A DNA stretch of 17,764 nt, taken from the NCBI GenBank assembly GCA_043778205.1, contig JAYWGO010000093.1, forward strand, positions 1 to 17,764, read 5' to 3'. Under the pieces are notes generated by a model, which made no database searches, was not told the origin of the DNA, and worked only from the letters and a program-made list of their open reading frames with translations. The stretch comes from JAAFIP01 sp043778205 (GTDB taxonomy: Bacteria > Pseudomonadota > Gammaproteobacteria > Burkholderiales > Burkholderiaceae_C). Both the position numbers and the translations under genes were made by a program. Of the stretch, positions 1 through 8,317 are shown piece by piece (position 1 is the stretch's first letter; each line of letters opens with the position of its first letter).

Positions 1-170
1 ACCGAGCCCCCACTTTGGGTGATGCTGGCAGCCAGTGCCTCTAGCATCTGGGCGCGCCGCGCACCCAGCATGACATGCGCCCCCCGTGCTGCCAGCGCAA
101 GTGCAGTAGCCTCGCCAATGCCACTACTGGCACCCGTGATGGCTATGACTTTTCCTTCAATTTCATTCAT
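1..170 (-). CDS. Short-chain dehydrogenase/reductase, N-terminal part (cut by window edge)
   Basis: Reading the minus strand from the ATG at 170 gives a protein starting MNEIEGKVIAITGASSGIGE. This is the first beta strand and the TGxxxGxG dinucleotide-binding loop of a classical SDR, followed by an alanine-rich helix and a GARR stretch that begins the second strand. A strong Shine-Dalgarno (AGGAG, minus strand, about 7 nt upstream) fixes the start. Only about 56 residues are inside the window, so the catalytic Tyr/Lys cannot be seen and the substrate is unknown. It is divergent from the AraC-type regulator gene, which is a plausible local regulator. Family assignment is firm; function beyond NAD(P)-dependent oxidoreductase is not. 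Confidence 0.9.
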   Translation of the reverse strand, partial: MNEIEGKVIAITGASSGIGEATALALAARGAHVMLGARRAQMLEALAASITQSGGS

Positions 171-336
171 ATCAACTCCTTTGCATTACCGCCCCGTTGC
201 AACGTGCTTGGGTAAATGAGTTTAGAAGTCCAAGGTGGTGTTGCGGTAGACCTTTTCTCCCCGGTTCTTGCCTGATTCTGCAAAGCTATCTGTAGTGCAC
301 TGGTTTGTTTAGCATGAGCGGCGTAAACTTGGCTTC
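171..336. promoter_or_regulatory. Divergent intergenic region between SDR and AraC-type regulator
   Basis: These 166 bases separate two divergent starts, so they must hold promoters for both. A short inverted pair, taccgc (187-192) and gcggta (243-248), is visible but weak. I see no convincing -35/-10 pair. The SDR side has a clear ribosome binding site; the regulator side has none. Confidence 0.4.
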
Positions 337-1305
337 ATGGCTATTGCACATTTGATTGCCCCCACTTCTTTGGCCGCACTGGTGCCTGCTGCCGACCAAG
401 CCAGGCTACAACTTGTGCTGCGCCAGGCTGAGCTGGCTAGCATGGTGCAGCGCCATGCGCCACTTGAAGGTGAAAACGTCACCTGTGTGCCTGGGCTGTC
501 GCTGTTCAGGCTGTCAGCGCCTACTGGCCAGCCCGTGCATGCCTTGCACCGCCCGGCGCTGTGTTTGATTGCTCAAGGGGCTAAACACCTCATGCTTGCC
601 GATGAGCTGTACGCCTATGATGTATCTACCTACCTTGTCTTCGCACAAAACTTGCCCGTAATGGCCAATGTTGTCCAAGCTAGCAAGGAGGCTCCCTATC
701 TGTGTGTGGCACTGAATTTTGACCCCATTGAGCTTGCACAGCGTGCGCTTGCGTTGGCACCGACTTTGCCCTTTAAAGAGCGTAGCGGGCGGGGCTTGTT
801 TGTGGGCAGTCCGCAGGTAGCCCTGCTAGACGCTGTGCTGCGCCTAGTGCGCTTGATAGACACGCCGCAAGACATAGCAGCACTTGCACCGCTGGTGGTG
901 CAAGAGATTATTTACCGCCTGCTAGCTGCGAATGAGGGCTGGCGGCTTGCGCAGCTAGGCCAAGAGGGTAGTCACGCCCGCCGTGTGGCGCGCGCCATAG
1001 CATGGCTGCGCGAGCGCTATGCGCAGCCCCTGCGTGTGGACGAGCTGGCCTATGCGGCGCACATGAGCACCTCATCGTTGCATCACCACTTCAAGACTGT
1101 CACCAACATGAGTCCGCTGCAATACCAAAAGCGGCTGCGCTTGTACGAGGCGCGCAGGCTGCTGGTAGCGGGGCTAGCCGACGCGGCCACCGCAGGACAC
1201 CGCGTGGGCTATGAAAGCCCGTCACAGTTCAGCCGTGAATACAGCCGCTTATTTGGTGCGCCGCCAGCGCGGGATTTGCGCGAGCTGCGTGAACGCCATC
1301 GCTAA
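337..1305 (+). CDS. AraC-family transcriptional regulator with AraC_N (YqhC-like) sensor domain
   Basis: A 322-residue regulator. Residues about 55-200 match the AraC_N cupin-like domain (LCLIAQGAKHLML, then a VFAQNLPVMANV segment). Residues about 215-315 are the double helix-turn-helix DNA-binding domain, with helix-turn-helix one near LRVDELAYAAHMSTSSLHHH and two near GYESPSQFSREYSRLFG. The family includes E. coli YqhC, an aldehyde-responsive activator of reductase genes. Its setting here, next to an SDR and near two aldo-keto reductases, fits a role in controlling carbonyl-reducing enzymes, but that is inference. The frame opens at 313 and the first ATG is 337. No Shine-Dalgarno is visible, and Met36 is a possible later start, because homologous sequence begins about there. 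Confidence 0.88.
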   Translation: MAIAHLIAPTSLAALVPAADQARLQLVLRQAELASMVQRHAPLEGENVTCVPGLSLFRLSAPTGQPVHALHRPALCLIAQGAKHLMLADELYAYDVSTYLVFAQNLPVMANVVQASKEAPYLCVALNFDPIELAQRALALAPTLPFKERSGRGLFVGSPQVALLDAVLRLVRLIDTPQDIAALAPLVVQEIIYRLLAANEGWRLAQLGQEGSHARRVARAIAWLRERYAQPLRVDELAYAAHMSTSSLHHHFKTVTNMSPLQYQKRLRLYEARRLLVAGLADAATAGHRVGYESPSQFSREYSRLFGAPPARDLRELRERHR

Positions 1306-1386
1306 ACTGTCATAGCCTCTTTGATTAGGTCCGCCACGATTGATGGAACCGGTGTTAATGAACGATGCCGCCTAGATGCCATCTCG

Positions 1387-2301
1387 CTATCGGCTCACCG
1401 CTTGCTTACCTAACGTAAACCGCAGCGCATCAATCAACGCCTTCAGCGCCGGCGGGGTTTGGCGGCGGCTTGTGTAGTACAGGTAGCAGCCGGGGAAGCT
1501 GGGGCAGTAGGTGTGCAGTACCCTGACCAAGCGGCCTTGGGCAATGTGTTCAGCTACCGTGTCTTCATAGGCCATGGCGATGCCCAGCCCGGCCAGCGCA
1601 GCGTTGAGCACCATGTCGCTATCGTTGAGAATCAGCGGCCCATCTACACGCACTTGCAGTGGGCGGCCTTGGGCTTTAAATTCCCATACGTACAGGCCAC
1701 CGCCAGTGGCGAAGCGGTAGTTAATGCAGCGGTGTCGGGCCAAATCTTGCGGCTTTTTAGGAGGCTCATGCGCAGCGAAATAGCTGGGCGCGGCCACCAC
1801 TGCAAAGCGCAGGTCGGGGCTTATGCGCACCGCAACCATGTCTTTGTCTACCTTCTCGCCAAAGCGTATGCCTGCGTCGTAGCGGCTGGCTACGATATCG
1901 GTTAAGCCTTCGTCTATGGTCAGCTCTACGCGCACGTCGGGGTGCGCGGCTAAGAAGGCGGGCAGCGCAGGCCACACTACTGAGGTGGCTGCGTATTTGA
2001 ATGTGGTGATGCGCACGGTGCCTGAGGGTTTGTTGCGAAGTTCGCTCAGCGCTGTCAGTTCGGCGCTGATGTCTTCTAGCGCGGGCCGTAAGGTACGCAG
2101 CAATTGTTCACCTGCCTCGGTAGCGCGCACGCTGCGGGTAGTACGGGCCAGCAGGCGAAGGCCCAGCCGCGCCTCTAGCGCTTTCATGGCGTGGCTCAGT
2201 GCTGAGGGCGACATGCCCAGCTTAGCCGCAGCGCGGGTAAAGCTCATTTCATCGGCTACCAGCCTAAAGGCAGCCAGATCATTAAGTTCATCACGTTGCA
2301 T
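1387..2301 (-). CDS. LysR-family transcriptional regulator
   Basis: A 304-residue LTTR of usual length. Residues 5-64 hold the winged helix-turn-helix (MSFTRAAAKLGMSPSALSHA, then a RLLARTTRSVRATEAG wing). Residues about 90-298 form the periplasmic-binding-protein-like effector domain, with GTVRITT at its start and an AGLGIAM strand late in the domain. The overall pattern resembles the CrgA-like LTTR subgroup. The gene is divergent from the first aldo-keto reductase across 132 bp that contain an LTTR-like imperfect palindrome, so it probably controls that reductase operon and itself. The effector is unknown. It converges on the AraC-type gene with an 81-bp gap, in which no good terminator is seen. 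Confidence 0.92.
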   Translation of the reverse strand: MQRDELNDLAAFRLVADEMSFTRAAAKLGMSPSALSHAMKALEARLGLRLLARTTRSVRATEAGEQLLRTLRPALEDISAELTALSELRNKPSGTVRITTFKYAATSVVWPALPAFLAAHPDVRVELTIDEGLTDIVASRYDAGIRFGEKVDKDMVAVRISPDLRFAVVAAPSYFAAHEPPKKPQDLARHRCINYRFATGGGLYVWEFKAQGRPLQVRVDGPLILNDSDMVLNAALAGLGIAMAYEDTVAEHIAQGRLVRVLHTYCPSFPGCYLYYTSRRQTPPALKALIDALRFTLGKQAVSR

Positions 2302-2317
2302 GGTGCGCCTTTATTGC

Positions 2318-2342
2318 TGCATAAATTTCATGAGTTCATGCA
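2318..2342. promoter_or_regulatory. Candidate LysR-type operator in the divergent promoter region
   Basis: A 25-nt imperfect palindrome with perfect TGCAT/ATGCA ends lies 16 nt upstream of the LysR start codon, in the 2302-2433 intergenic region. Eight of twelve half-site positions match symmetrically, and it contains a T-N11-A arrangement as expected of LTTR boxes. The position fits autorepression plus activation of the divergent aldo-keto reductase operon. I could not identify convincing -35/-10 elements. Assignment is from symmetry and position only. Confidence 0.4.
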
Positions 2343-2433
2343 GATTGTGCCACCTAGTCAAATCATTGCACAGTCCCTACATTTAGCCTTGCCGAGCTGA
2401 TATGGTTTTTTTACTTCACTTTAGAGGATTTTT

Positions 2434-3465
2434 ATGCGTTACAAACAATTGGGCAGTACTGGTTTGCTGGTGTCCGAGCTGTGCCTGGGCACGATGACTT
2501 TTGGCGGGGGCGGCGGTGGCGTGTGGAGCCTGATGGGTCAGCTGCAGCAAGCTGAAGCAGACCAGTTGATTGCACGGGCTATCGAGTCGGGCATCAATAT
2601 GATCGACACCGCCGACATTTATTCGGGCGGACAGTCTGAAGTCATTACCGGTCAGGCGCTGAAAAATTTGGGTATTCCACGCGCCGATATTGTAATTTCT
2701 ACTAAAGTTTATGGCGCAACCGGGCCCGGCCCGAACGCGCGGGGCGCATCGCGTGCGCACATCATGCATGCCGTCAAAGCCAGTTTGCAGCGCTTGGGCA
2801 CTGACTATATTGATCTGTACCAAATTCATGGTTTCGACAGCCTGACTCCCGTCGAGGAAACCCTGCGGGCACTGGACGATCTGGTAACCCAAGGTCTGGT
2901 GCGTTATGTAGGTGTGTGCAATGCACGCGCTTGGCAGGTAATGAAAGCACTGGGTGTATCCGCGCAACAAGGCTGGGCACGGTTTGCCAGCCTGCAGGCC
3001 TACTACTCGCTGGCGGGCCGCGATATTGAGCGTGATGTAGTGTCGATGTTGAACGACCAACAAGTCGGCCTGTTGGTGTGGAGCCCATTGGCGGGTGGTT
3101 TGTTGTCTGGCAAAGTGGGCCGCGACCAAGCCGCGCCAGAGGGTTCCCGCCGCGCTAGTTTGCCGTTTCCACCAGTGGATGAAGACCGTGCTTACCAATG
3201 CATTGATGCGCTGCGCCCCATAGCCGCTGCGCACCGTGTGTCGGTAGCGCAGATCGCGCTCGGCTGGATACTGCACCAAAAGCATGTGACTTCAGTGATC
3301 GTAGGCGCTAAAAATCTACGCCAGCTTGATGACAACTTGGCAGCGACATCCGTTAAGCTGAATGATGCCCAGCTAGAAGCACTTAACGCTGTGAGCGAGC
3401 TACCCAGCGAATACCCGGGCTGGATGTTTCCTGCATTTATCGACGCGCAGCGATTACCCGCCTAA
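2434..3465 (+). CDS. Aldo-keto reductase (first of tandem pair)
   Basis: A 343-residue TIM-barrel NADPH-dependent oxidoreductase. The catalytic tetrad is complete: Asp58 and Tyr63 in MIDTADIY, Lys91 in ISTKVYG, His132 in YQIHGFD. WSPLAGGLLSGK (residues 216-227) and IVGAKNLRQLDDNLAA near the C-terminus are the usual cofactor-binding loops. A poly-glycine run (GGGGGG, residues 24-29) follows the first strand and is unusual. The Shine-Dalgarno AGAGGA ends 5 nt before the ATG. It is the first gene of a probable two-gene operon with the next aldo-keto reductase (41-nt gap) and is divergent from the LysR gene. It likely reduces aldehydes or ketones; the substrate cannot be read from sequence. Confidence 0.95.
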   Translation: MRYKQLGSTGLLVSELCLGTMTFGGGGGGVWSLMGQLQQAEADQLIARAIESGINMIDTADIYSGGQSEVITGQALKNLGIPRADIVISTKVYGATGPGPNARGASRAHIMHAVKASLQRLGTDYIDLYQIHGFDSLTPVEETLRALDDLVTQGLVRYVGVCNARAWQVMKALGVSAQQGWARFASLQAYYSLAGRDIERDVVSMLNDQQVGLLVWSPLAGGLLSGKVGRDQAAPEGSRRASLPFPPVDEDRAYQCIDALRPIAAAHRVSVAQIALGWILHQKHVTSVIVGAKNLRQLDDNLAATSVKLNDAQLEALNAVSELPSEYPGWMFPAFIDAQRLPA

Positions 3466-3506
3466 GATTGCTTAGCTAGTCACCCAATTTTTAAAAGAGA
3501 TACACC

Positions 3507-4565
3507 ATGAGCCTTACCCACTATCGCACCCTTGGCCGCAGCGGCTTGGTGGTTAGCCCTGCAGCCCTCGGCACCATGACATTTGCCAATGCTGCTTGGG
3601 GGTCGCCCAACGACGTAAGCCAGAGCGTGTTTAACGCGTATGTAGACGCTGGTGGCAACTTTATTGACACCGCAGATGTGTATGCAGGTGGCCAGTCTGA
3701 ACAACTGGTGGGCGACCTTGTAGCCGCCCGCAAGCTGCGTGACACACTGGTGATTGCGACCAAATGTGGCTTTAATGCCCAAGCCGGTAACCCGCACGCC
3801 AGTGGCAACGGCCGCAAGAATATTCACCGCGCGCTGGAAGGCTCGCTGCGCCGCCTGCAGACCGATTATGTGGACATGCTGTGGATGCACGTCTACGATT
3901 CGGTCACACCAGTAGAAGAGGTGCTGCAGACAATGGGTGACTTAGTGCGCGCAGGCAAAATTCGCTATTTTGGCTTTTCTGACCTGCCTGCATGGTATGC
4001 AGTAAAAGCCGTAACACTGGCAGCTGCGCACCACGTCCCCGGCCCCATTGCCTTGCAGCTTGAATATTCATTGACTGAGCGCAGCATCGAGCGTGAGCAT
4101 GTGCCTGCCGCACGCGAATGCGGCTTGGGCATCATGCCGTGGAGCCCATTGGCCGGAGGCTTTTTGTCGGGAAAGTACAAAACTGATGCGTTATCAGAAA
4201 GCGCTCCAAGGCAAGGCCGCTTGAGCGGTAGTAACCCTTTTCAAGGCCCCTACACCAAGTTTACTGCGCGCAACTGGCGCGTGCTGGAGCAGTTGCAAAC
4301 CATCGCAACCCAGCTTGATCGCCCGCCCGCCCAAGTTGCGCTGGCCTGGGCTGCAGCGCAGCCGGGAATTACTTCGCTGATTTTGGGGGCTAACGGGGTC
4401 GGTCAATTGGGGGAAAACTTGGCGGCATTAGATCTACAGTTGCCAGCAGAGCATTTGCAAGCACTTAGCCAATGCAGCACACTCGATGCGGCTTTTCCGT
4501 ATGGTTTGTTCACGGCTGAAGGCAGTAAGATGGTGTTTGGCGGTGCCAGTGTCAAAGCTTGGTAG
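3507..4565 (+). CDS. Aldo-keto reductase (second of tandem pair)
   Basis: A 352-residue aldo-keto reductase of the same subfamily as its upstream neighbour but clearly diverged. The tetrad is Asp54 and Tyr59 (FIDTADVY), Lys86 (IATKCGF) and His128 (WMHVYDS). MPWSPLAGGFLSGKY and LILGANGVGQLGENLAAL are the cofactor-binding segments. A weak purine-rich site (AAGAGA) lies 6 nt before the ATG. The 41-nt gap to the preceding gene holds no terminator, so the two are probably co-transcribed. The stop codon lies 4 nt from the convergent stop of the hybrid kinase gene, leaving no room for a terminator between them. Substrate unknown. Confidence 0.95.
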   Translation: MSLTHYRTLGRSGLVVSPAALGTMTFANAAWGSPNDVSQSVFNAYVDAGGNFIDTADVYAGGQSEQLVGDLVAARKLRDTLVIATKCGFNAQAGNPHASGNGRKNIHRALEGSLRRLQTDYVDMLWMHVYDSVTPVEEVLQTMGDLVRAGKIRYFGFSDLPAWYAVKAVTLAAAHHVPGPIALQLEYSLTERSIEREHVPAARECGLGIMPWSPLAGGFLSGKYKTDALSESAPRQGRLSGSNPFQGPYTKFTARNWRVLEQLQTIATQLDRPPAQVALAWAAAQPGITSLILGANGVGQLGENLAALDLQLPAEHLQALSQCSTLDAAFPYGLFTAEGSKMVFGGASVKAW

Positions 4566-4569
4566 TAGC

Positions 4570-7500
4570 TTAAAACAGCCTCAGCTCTTCCAGCGTAGGC
4601 CCTAGAGCAGCGGCAATGTCTTGCACCAGGGCTGCAGCATCGGGCATAGACATACCTTGTTTGCACAGCTGCTCTAGGCTGTGGCAGGCCTGTGCAACAT
4701 TTTTGGCACCGATATTGGCAGCAGAGCCTTTGAGAGCATGGGCCGCCAGTGACAAAGCTGCGGTGTTGCCTGTGCTGAGCGCGTGCTGTATCGCTTGCAT
4801 ACGTTCTGGCGCGTCGGCTATAAAAAGCCCAACCACGCTGTGTGTCAGGCTTAGCTGGTCATCATCAATGGCTTTGAACTGCCCTAGCTGTGTCCAGTCC
4901 ATGTGGGACGGCGCATCTGGCACAGGTGTTATATCTGGCGCAGTTAGCTCGGGTGTCTGCACCAGGTTAATTGGCGCGCTGGAAGGCAGGTCGTTTGGCA
5001 GGTTCTCAGGCACGCTGGTGATCAGATTGGCCAACACGCCAGCGAGTTCATCAATACGCAGCGGCTTGGGCAAAAAGCCCTGCATGCCGGCCAGCATACA
5101 ACGCTGGCGGTCTTCTTCCATGGCCGAGGCTGTTAGCGCAATGATGGGCGGTGTTGCGCCACCGTACTGGGCCAGCAGCTGGCGCGTGGCAGCGTAGCCG
5201 TCCATCACCGGCATGTTGGCATCCATCAATATGGCGGCAAAATGCTGCGCACGGTCTTGGCTGGTCATCACCTGGGCCATTGCAGCTACGGCCTCTTGCC
5301 CGTCAGACGCTGTAGTGCCTTGGTAGCCCAGCTTGGTCAGCATGGCCATGGCTACTTTGAGGTTGATGGCGTTGTCATCCACCACCAAAATACGCTGGTT
5401 TTTTTGCATTGCGACAGGCGCGACTTTGGCCACCCTTGTGCTCAGCTCTGACGCGCTGGTACCCGCCAAGGCATTAAATAATTGCGCTGGCCGGTAAGGC
5501 TTGAGCAAAACGGCATCAAACGCTCGGGCATCATCTGGGCTAGGCGCCATACCTGAGGTGAGCAGCACGATACGTGCATTAGGCTGGCTAAGGCGCACGC
5601 TGCGCGCTAAGGTAAGGCCATCCATATCGGGCATATGCATGTCGGTCAGCACAATGTCCACATTATTTACTGCTAGCCAGTCTAGTGCCAGCTGGGCACG
5701 CTCAAACTGCACTGTGTGCATGCCCCAGCGTTCGGTGTGTTTGCTTAAAATACGCAGGTTAAGTGCTGTGTCGTCAATCAGCACCGCGCGCAGGCCGTTT
5801 AAGCTGACCATGTGAAAACTCGATGCGTCCGATGGCTCTATGGCATCAGAGTAGCCCAAACGCGCGGTAAACCAAAAGCTAGAGCCCTGGCCAGGCACAG
5901 ACTCTAAGCCCACTTCACCGCCCATGGTGTGGGCCAAGCGCTTGCAAATGGCCAGGCCCAAGCCTGTGCCGCCGTAGCGCCGTGCAGTGGATGCATCTAC
6001 CTGGGTGAACGACTCGAACAAAGCAGCTTGCCGGTCTGCAGGTATGCCAATGCCGGTGTCTTTGACGCAGAACTCCAGCAGCGCGCTCTGGCCGACGGCA
6101 AAGTCTTCTAGCAGTGCTACGCTGATCACAATTTTGCCTTGGTCGGTAAATTTGATGGCGTTATTGATAAAGTTCAGCAGCACTTGGCGCAGTCGCGTCA
6201 CATCACCGCGCACCCACTCGGGCACGGCTTGGCCTACATCAATCAGCAGGGGGAGGTTTTTTTCACGCGCCCTGCTAGACGCCATGTCGCAGGCCTCTTC
6301 GATTGTAGTAAGCAAGTTCAGGGGGAGGTTTTCCAGCGCTAACTTGCCCGATTCAATTTTAGAAAAATCTAATATATCGTTGATGACACCCAGCAACTGG
6401 TCACTAGAGACACGCATGGTTTGCACGTAGTCTTTTTGTTCGTGGCTAAGGGAAGTGTCTGAGAGCAGGGCGGTCATGCCCACTACACCGTTGAGCGGGG
6501 TGCGAATCTCGTGGCTCATGGTGGCCAAAAAAGACGCTTTGGCACGTGCTGCTGACAGCGCCTCTTCGCGCGAGGCCTCTAGTTCGCGGGTGCGCTCTGC
6601 AACCCGCTCTTCCAAATGCTCGTTAGCATCGCGCAGTGCATCGGCTTGCTGTTCAATTTTTAAGCGTTTTGACACGATCTCTAGTGCGCTGCTGTGCATG
6701 GCCACCGACAGTGTGCGCACTTCGGCTATTTTGGCGCTGCGCTGCACTTGGGGCACTTCGCCTTGGCCCAGTTCGGCTGCCGCTTGCGTAAGGCGGGCAA
6801 AACGGCGGCTCAGGCTGTAGGCAAACAAAGTGGCGGCTATGGCACCTAAGATAAGCACTGCTAAAGTGACGTACACCGACTGCTGAATCGACTTGCGCGT
6901 CTCACCAGCAAAGTCTTCGTCAGGGGCAGCCACCAGCATGGTCCACTTTAGGCCTTGTGATGCGCCAAACGGCCGCACTGCTGCAATCAATTTGCTGTTT
7001 TGTGCCGTGTTCAGGCTGGTGTTCAGAGCTAAGCTCTCATTGACCGGTGCGGAAGATTTATCTGCCTGCAAGGCCTCCAGGGCCGCGTAGGCTTGGCGCA
7101 TGGTGGCATTGGCGCTCTCATTTGGCTTGAGCCGAACCAGTTTATTGTCCACCGATTTGAACAGGTTCTCAGGTGTGGAAGTGGCCACCAGATAGCCTTG
7201 CTCGTCGATCAACATGGCAACGCCGTTGGCACTGATTTTTTGCTCTTGCAGGCGCTGTGTGAGCGATTTTAAAAATAAATCTGCCCCCACCACGCCCAGC
7301 ATGTCGCCCTGGGAGCCGTAAACGGGCTGGGCCAGGGTGATCAAAAGCTGGCCTGTGGATGCTGACGGGTACACCGTAGTGAAAGTGCGCTTTTTTTGAC
7401 CTAATGCAGCCTGGTACCAAGGGCGCTGGCGCGGGTCAAAAGCCTGTGTCTCGGGCGGCAGCTCTTGGCTGCGGTCTAGCGCTTGCCTTGCATTGAAGTA

Positions 7501-7986
7501 GCGTCGACTTAGCGCATCGGCGGGTTTGGTATGCACCTTTACAGTGTCGGCGGTAATGCCCGCAATTTGCTGCACGCCATAAAAGTCGCCTTGTGCTGTG
7601 CCAAAGTACAAAAATGACACGTCGGGCAGCATACGGGTGAGCGAAAAAGCCAACGACTCAAAATTTTGCGGCGTAGCCATTAGCCCTTGTACTTGCTGGT
7701 TTTGCTCGGCCGTAGGCTCTGGGTTGAGCAAGCCGTTGAGCAATGAATGTGCCTGCAGCAAATGGTTTTCTGTGTCCAGCTGCACGCGGTAGGCCACGTC
7801 GCTGATAATTTTATTAGACAGTTTGTCTACGTTTTGCAGCGTACTGGTGTACATCAGCCCGCCCACCAAGCCTGCGGGCAACAACGCGAAAACAAGCAAA
7901 CTGCACACCAGTATGGTGCGCAGTTTCCAAGCGGAACCGATGGTGTGGGTGGGCTTAGAGGGCTGGGAGGTGTGGGATGTAGGCAT
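4570..7986 (-). CDS. Hybrid sensor histidine kinase (dCache-HisKA-HATPase-REC-REC-Hpt)
   Basis: A 1138-residue inner-membrane phosphorelay kinase. TM1 is about residues 24-46 and TM2 about 371-392. Between them is a large periplasmic dCache-type sensor containing DPRQRPWY (184-191) and GVVGADLF. A HAMP-like segment and coiled coil (about 393-480) follow. HisKA has the H-box SHEIRTPLNG with His492. The ATPase domain has NNA (608-610), DTGIG (643-647) and GGTGLGLAI (672-680). REC1 has acceptor Asp782 and Lys829; REC2 has Asp870/871, acceptor Asp922 and Lys974. The C-terminal Hpt has His1083 in AAHALKGSAA. All phosphotransfer residues are intact. No dedicated response regulator is adjacent, so its output partner is encoded elsewhere or it uses a shared one. 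The ligand is unknown. No clear Shine-Dalgarno precedes the ATG at 7986. Confidence 0.95.
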   Translation of the reverse strand: MPTSHTSQPSKPTHTIGSAWKLRTILVCSLLVFALLPAGLVGGLMYTSTLQNVDKLSNKIISDVAYRVQLDTENHLLQAHSLLNGLLNPEPTAEQNQQVQGLMATPQNFESLAFSLTRMLPDVSFLYFGTAQGDFYGVQQIAGITADTVKVHTKPADALSRRYFNARQALDRSQELPPETQAFDPRQRPWYQAALGQKKRTFTTVYPSASTGQLLITLAQPVYGSQGDMLGVVGADLFLKSLTQRLQEQKISANGVAMLIDEQGYLVATSTPENLFKSVDNKLVRLKPNESANATMRQAYAALEALQADKSSAPVNESLALNTSLNTAQNSKLIAAVRPFGASQGLKWTMLVAAPDEDFAGETRKSIQQSVYVTLAVLILGAIAATLFAYSLSRRFARLTQAAAELGQGEVPQVQRSAKIAEVRTLSVAMHSSALEIVSKRLKIEQQADALRDANEHLEERVAERTRELEASREEALSAARAKASFLATMSHEIRTPLNGVVGMTALLSDTSLSHEQKDYVQTMRVSSDQLLGVINDILDFSKIESGKLALENLPLNLLTTIEEACDMASSRAREKNLPLLIDVGQAVPEWVRGDVTRLRQVLLNFINNAIKFTDQGKIVISVALLEDFAVGQSALLEFCVKDTGIGIPADRQAALFESFTQVDASTARRYGGTGLGLAICKRLAHTMGGEVGLESVPGQGSSFWFTARLGYSDAIEPSDASSFHMVSLNGLRAVLIDDTALNLRILSKHTERWGMHTVQFERAQLALDWLAVNNVDIVLTDMHMPDMDGLTLARSVRLSQPNARIVLLTSGMAPSPDDARAFDAVLLKPYRPAQLFNALAGTSASELSTRVAKVAPVAMQKNQRILVVDDNAINLKVAMAMLTKLGYQGTTASDGQEAVAAMAQVMTSQDRAQHFAAILMDANMPVMDGYAATRQLLAQYGGATPPIIALTASAMEEDRQRCMLAGMQGFLPKPLRIDELAGVLANLITSVPENLPNDLPSSAPINLVQTPELTAPDITPVPDAPSHMDWTQLGQFKAIDDDQLSLTHSVVGLFIADAPERMQAIQHALSTGNTAALSLAAHALKGSAANIGAKNVAQACHSLEQLCKQGMSMPDAAALVQDIAAALGPTLEELRLF

Positions 7987-8076
7987 GCAGCGGCTGCAAA
8001 CGCCAAAGCTATTGCATAGCTACATTATGCAGTCTTGTTACACACCCAGTTTGCGGATGAGGCTAAATATTGCTGC

Positions 8077-8135
8077 AAATTCAATAGCTTGCGTGCACTA
8101 CTGCCTTGGGCTGTGTCGCTAAAGCGTCTGCAAGC
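8077..8135 (+). repeat. Degenerate copy of dispersed REP-like repeat (copy 1)
   Basis: This stretch shares attcaatagct and ccttgggc in the same order and similar spacing with the well-preserved copy at 10183-10249, then diverges. It lies between the kinase start (7986) and the phasin terminator (8160-8190), that is, in the upstream region of the kinase gene. It is the weakest of the five copies. Confidence 0.5.
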
Positions 8136-8159
8136 TGGCCAGCCTGCTGTACGCAACGC

Positions 8160-8190
8160 AAAAAAAAGCCAAGTCTTGCGACTTGGCTTT
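8160..8190 (-). terminator. Rho-independent terminator of the phasin transcript
   Basis: On the minus strand this reads a perfect 10-bp stem (AAGCCAAGTC with GACTTGGCTT) closed by a 4-nt loop and followed by at least eight T residues (complement of 8160-8167). It ends the phasin transcript about 130 nt beyond the stop codon, after a structured 3' region. Confidence 0.92.
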
Positions 8191-8317
8191 GAACTGGGTT
8201 CCCGCTACCGCGGCGGTAGCTAGAGGACCCGAGGAGACAACCTTACATGCATCTACAACGCACAGTGTAGCCAATGGGCTGACACCGTAAACAGAGAGTG
8301 CACTCTAAAAACTCAAA
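8191..8317 (-). ncRNA. Structured phasin 3' UTR, candidate 3'-UTR-derived small RNA
   Basis: Between the phasin stop and its terminator the minus-strand transcript can form two more stable hairpins. The first, at 8265-8285, pairs GTGTAGCC with GGCT-ACAC with one bulge. The second, at 8196-8230, has a 6-bp GCTACC/GGTAGC core and an outer GGGTTCC/GGACCC stem with one bulge. With the terminator this makes three consecutive stem-loops in about 125 nt, more than a plain terminator needs. No open frame of note is present. A function as a Hfq-type 3'-UTR small RNA is inference; it may only stabilise the phasin mRNA. Confidence 0.4.

Noticed and set aside
1306..1386. Terminator between the convergent AraC-type and LysR-type genes
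   Set aside because: No stem with a T-run on either strand could be found.
2416..3285. Minus-strand open frame (289 codons) opposite the first aldo-keto reductase
   Set aside because: No family resemblance, overlaps an intact enzyme with all catalytic residues, and lacks a plausible start context.
8009..8033. Possible sixth repeat fragment (ttgcatagctac) just upstream of the kinase start
   Set aside because: Only a few bases match the repeat lead sequence; the hairpin and the ccttgggc block are absent.
8247..8270. Seven-codon plus-strand open frame (ATG at 8247) after a GAGGAG sequence
   Set aside because: Too short to support, the spacing of about 10 nt is long, no gene follows on that strand, and the region is better explained as phasin 3' UTR structure on the other strand.
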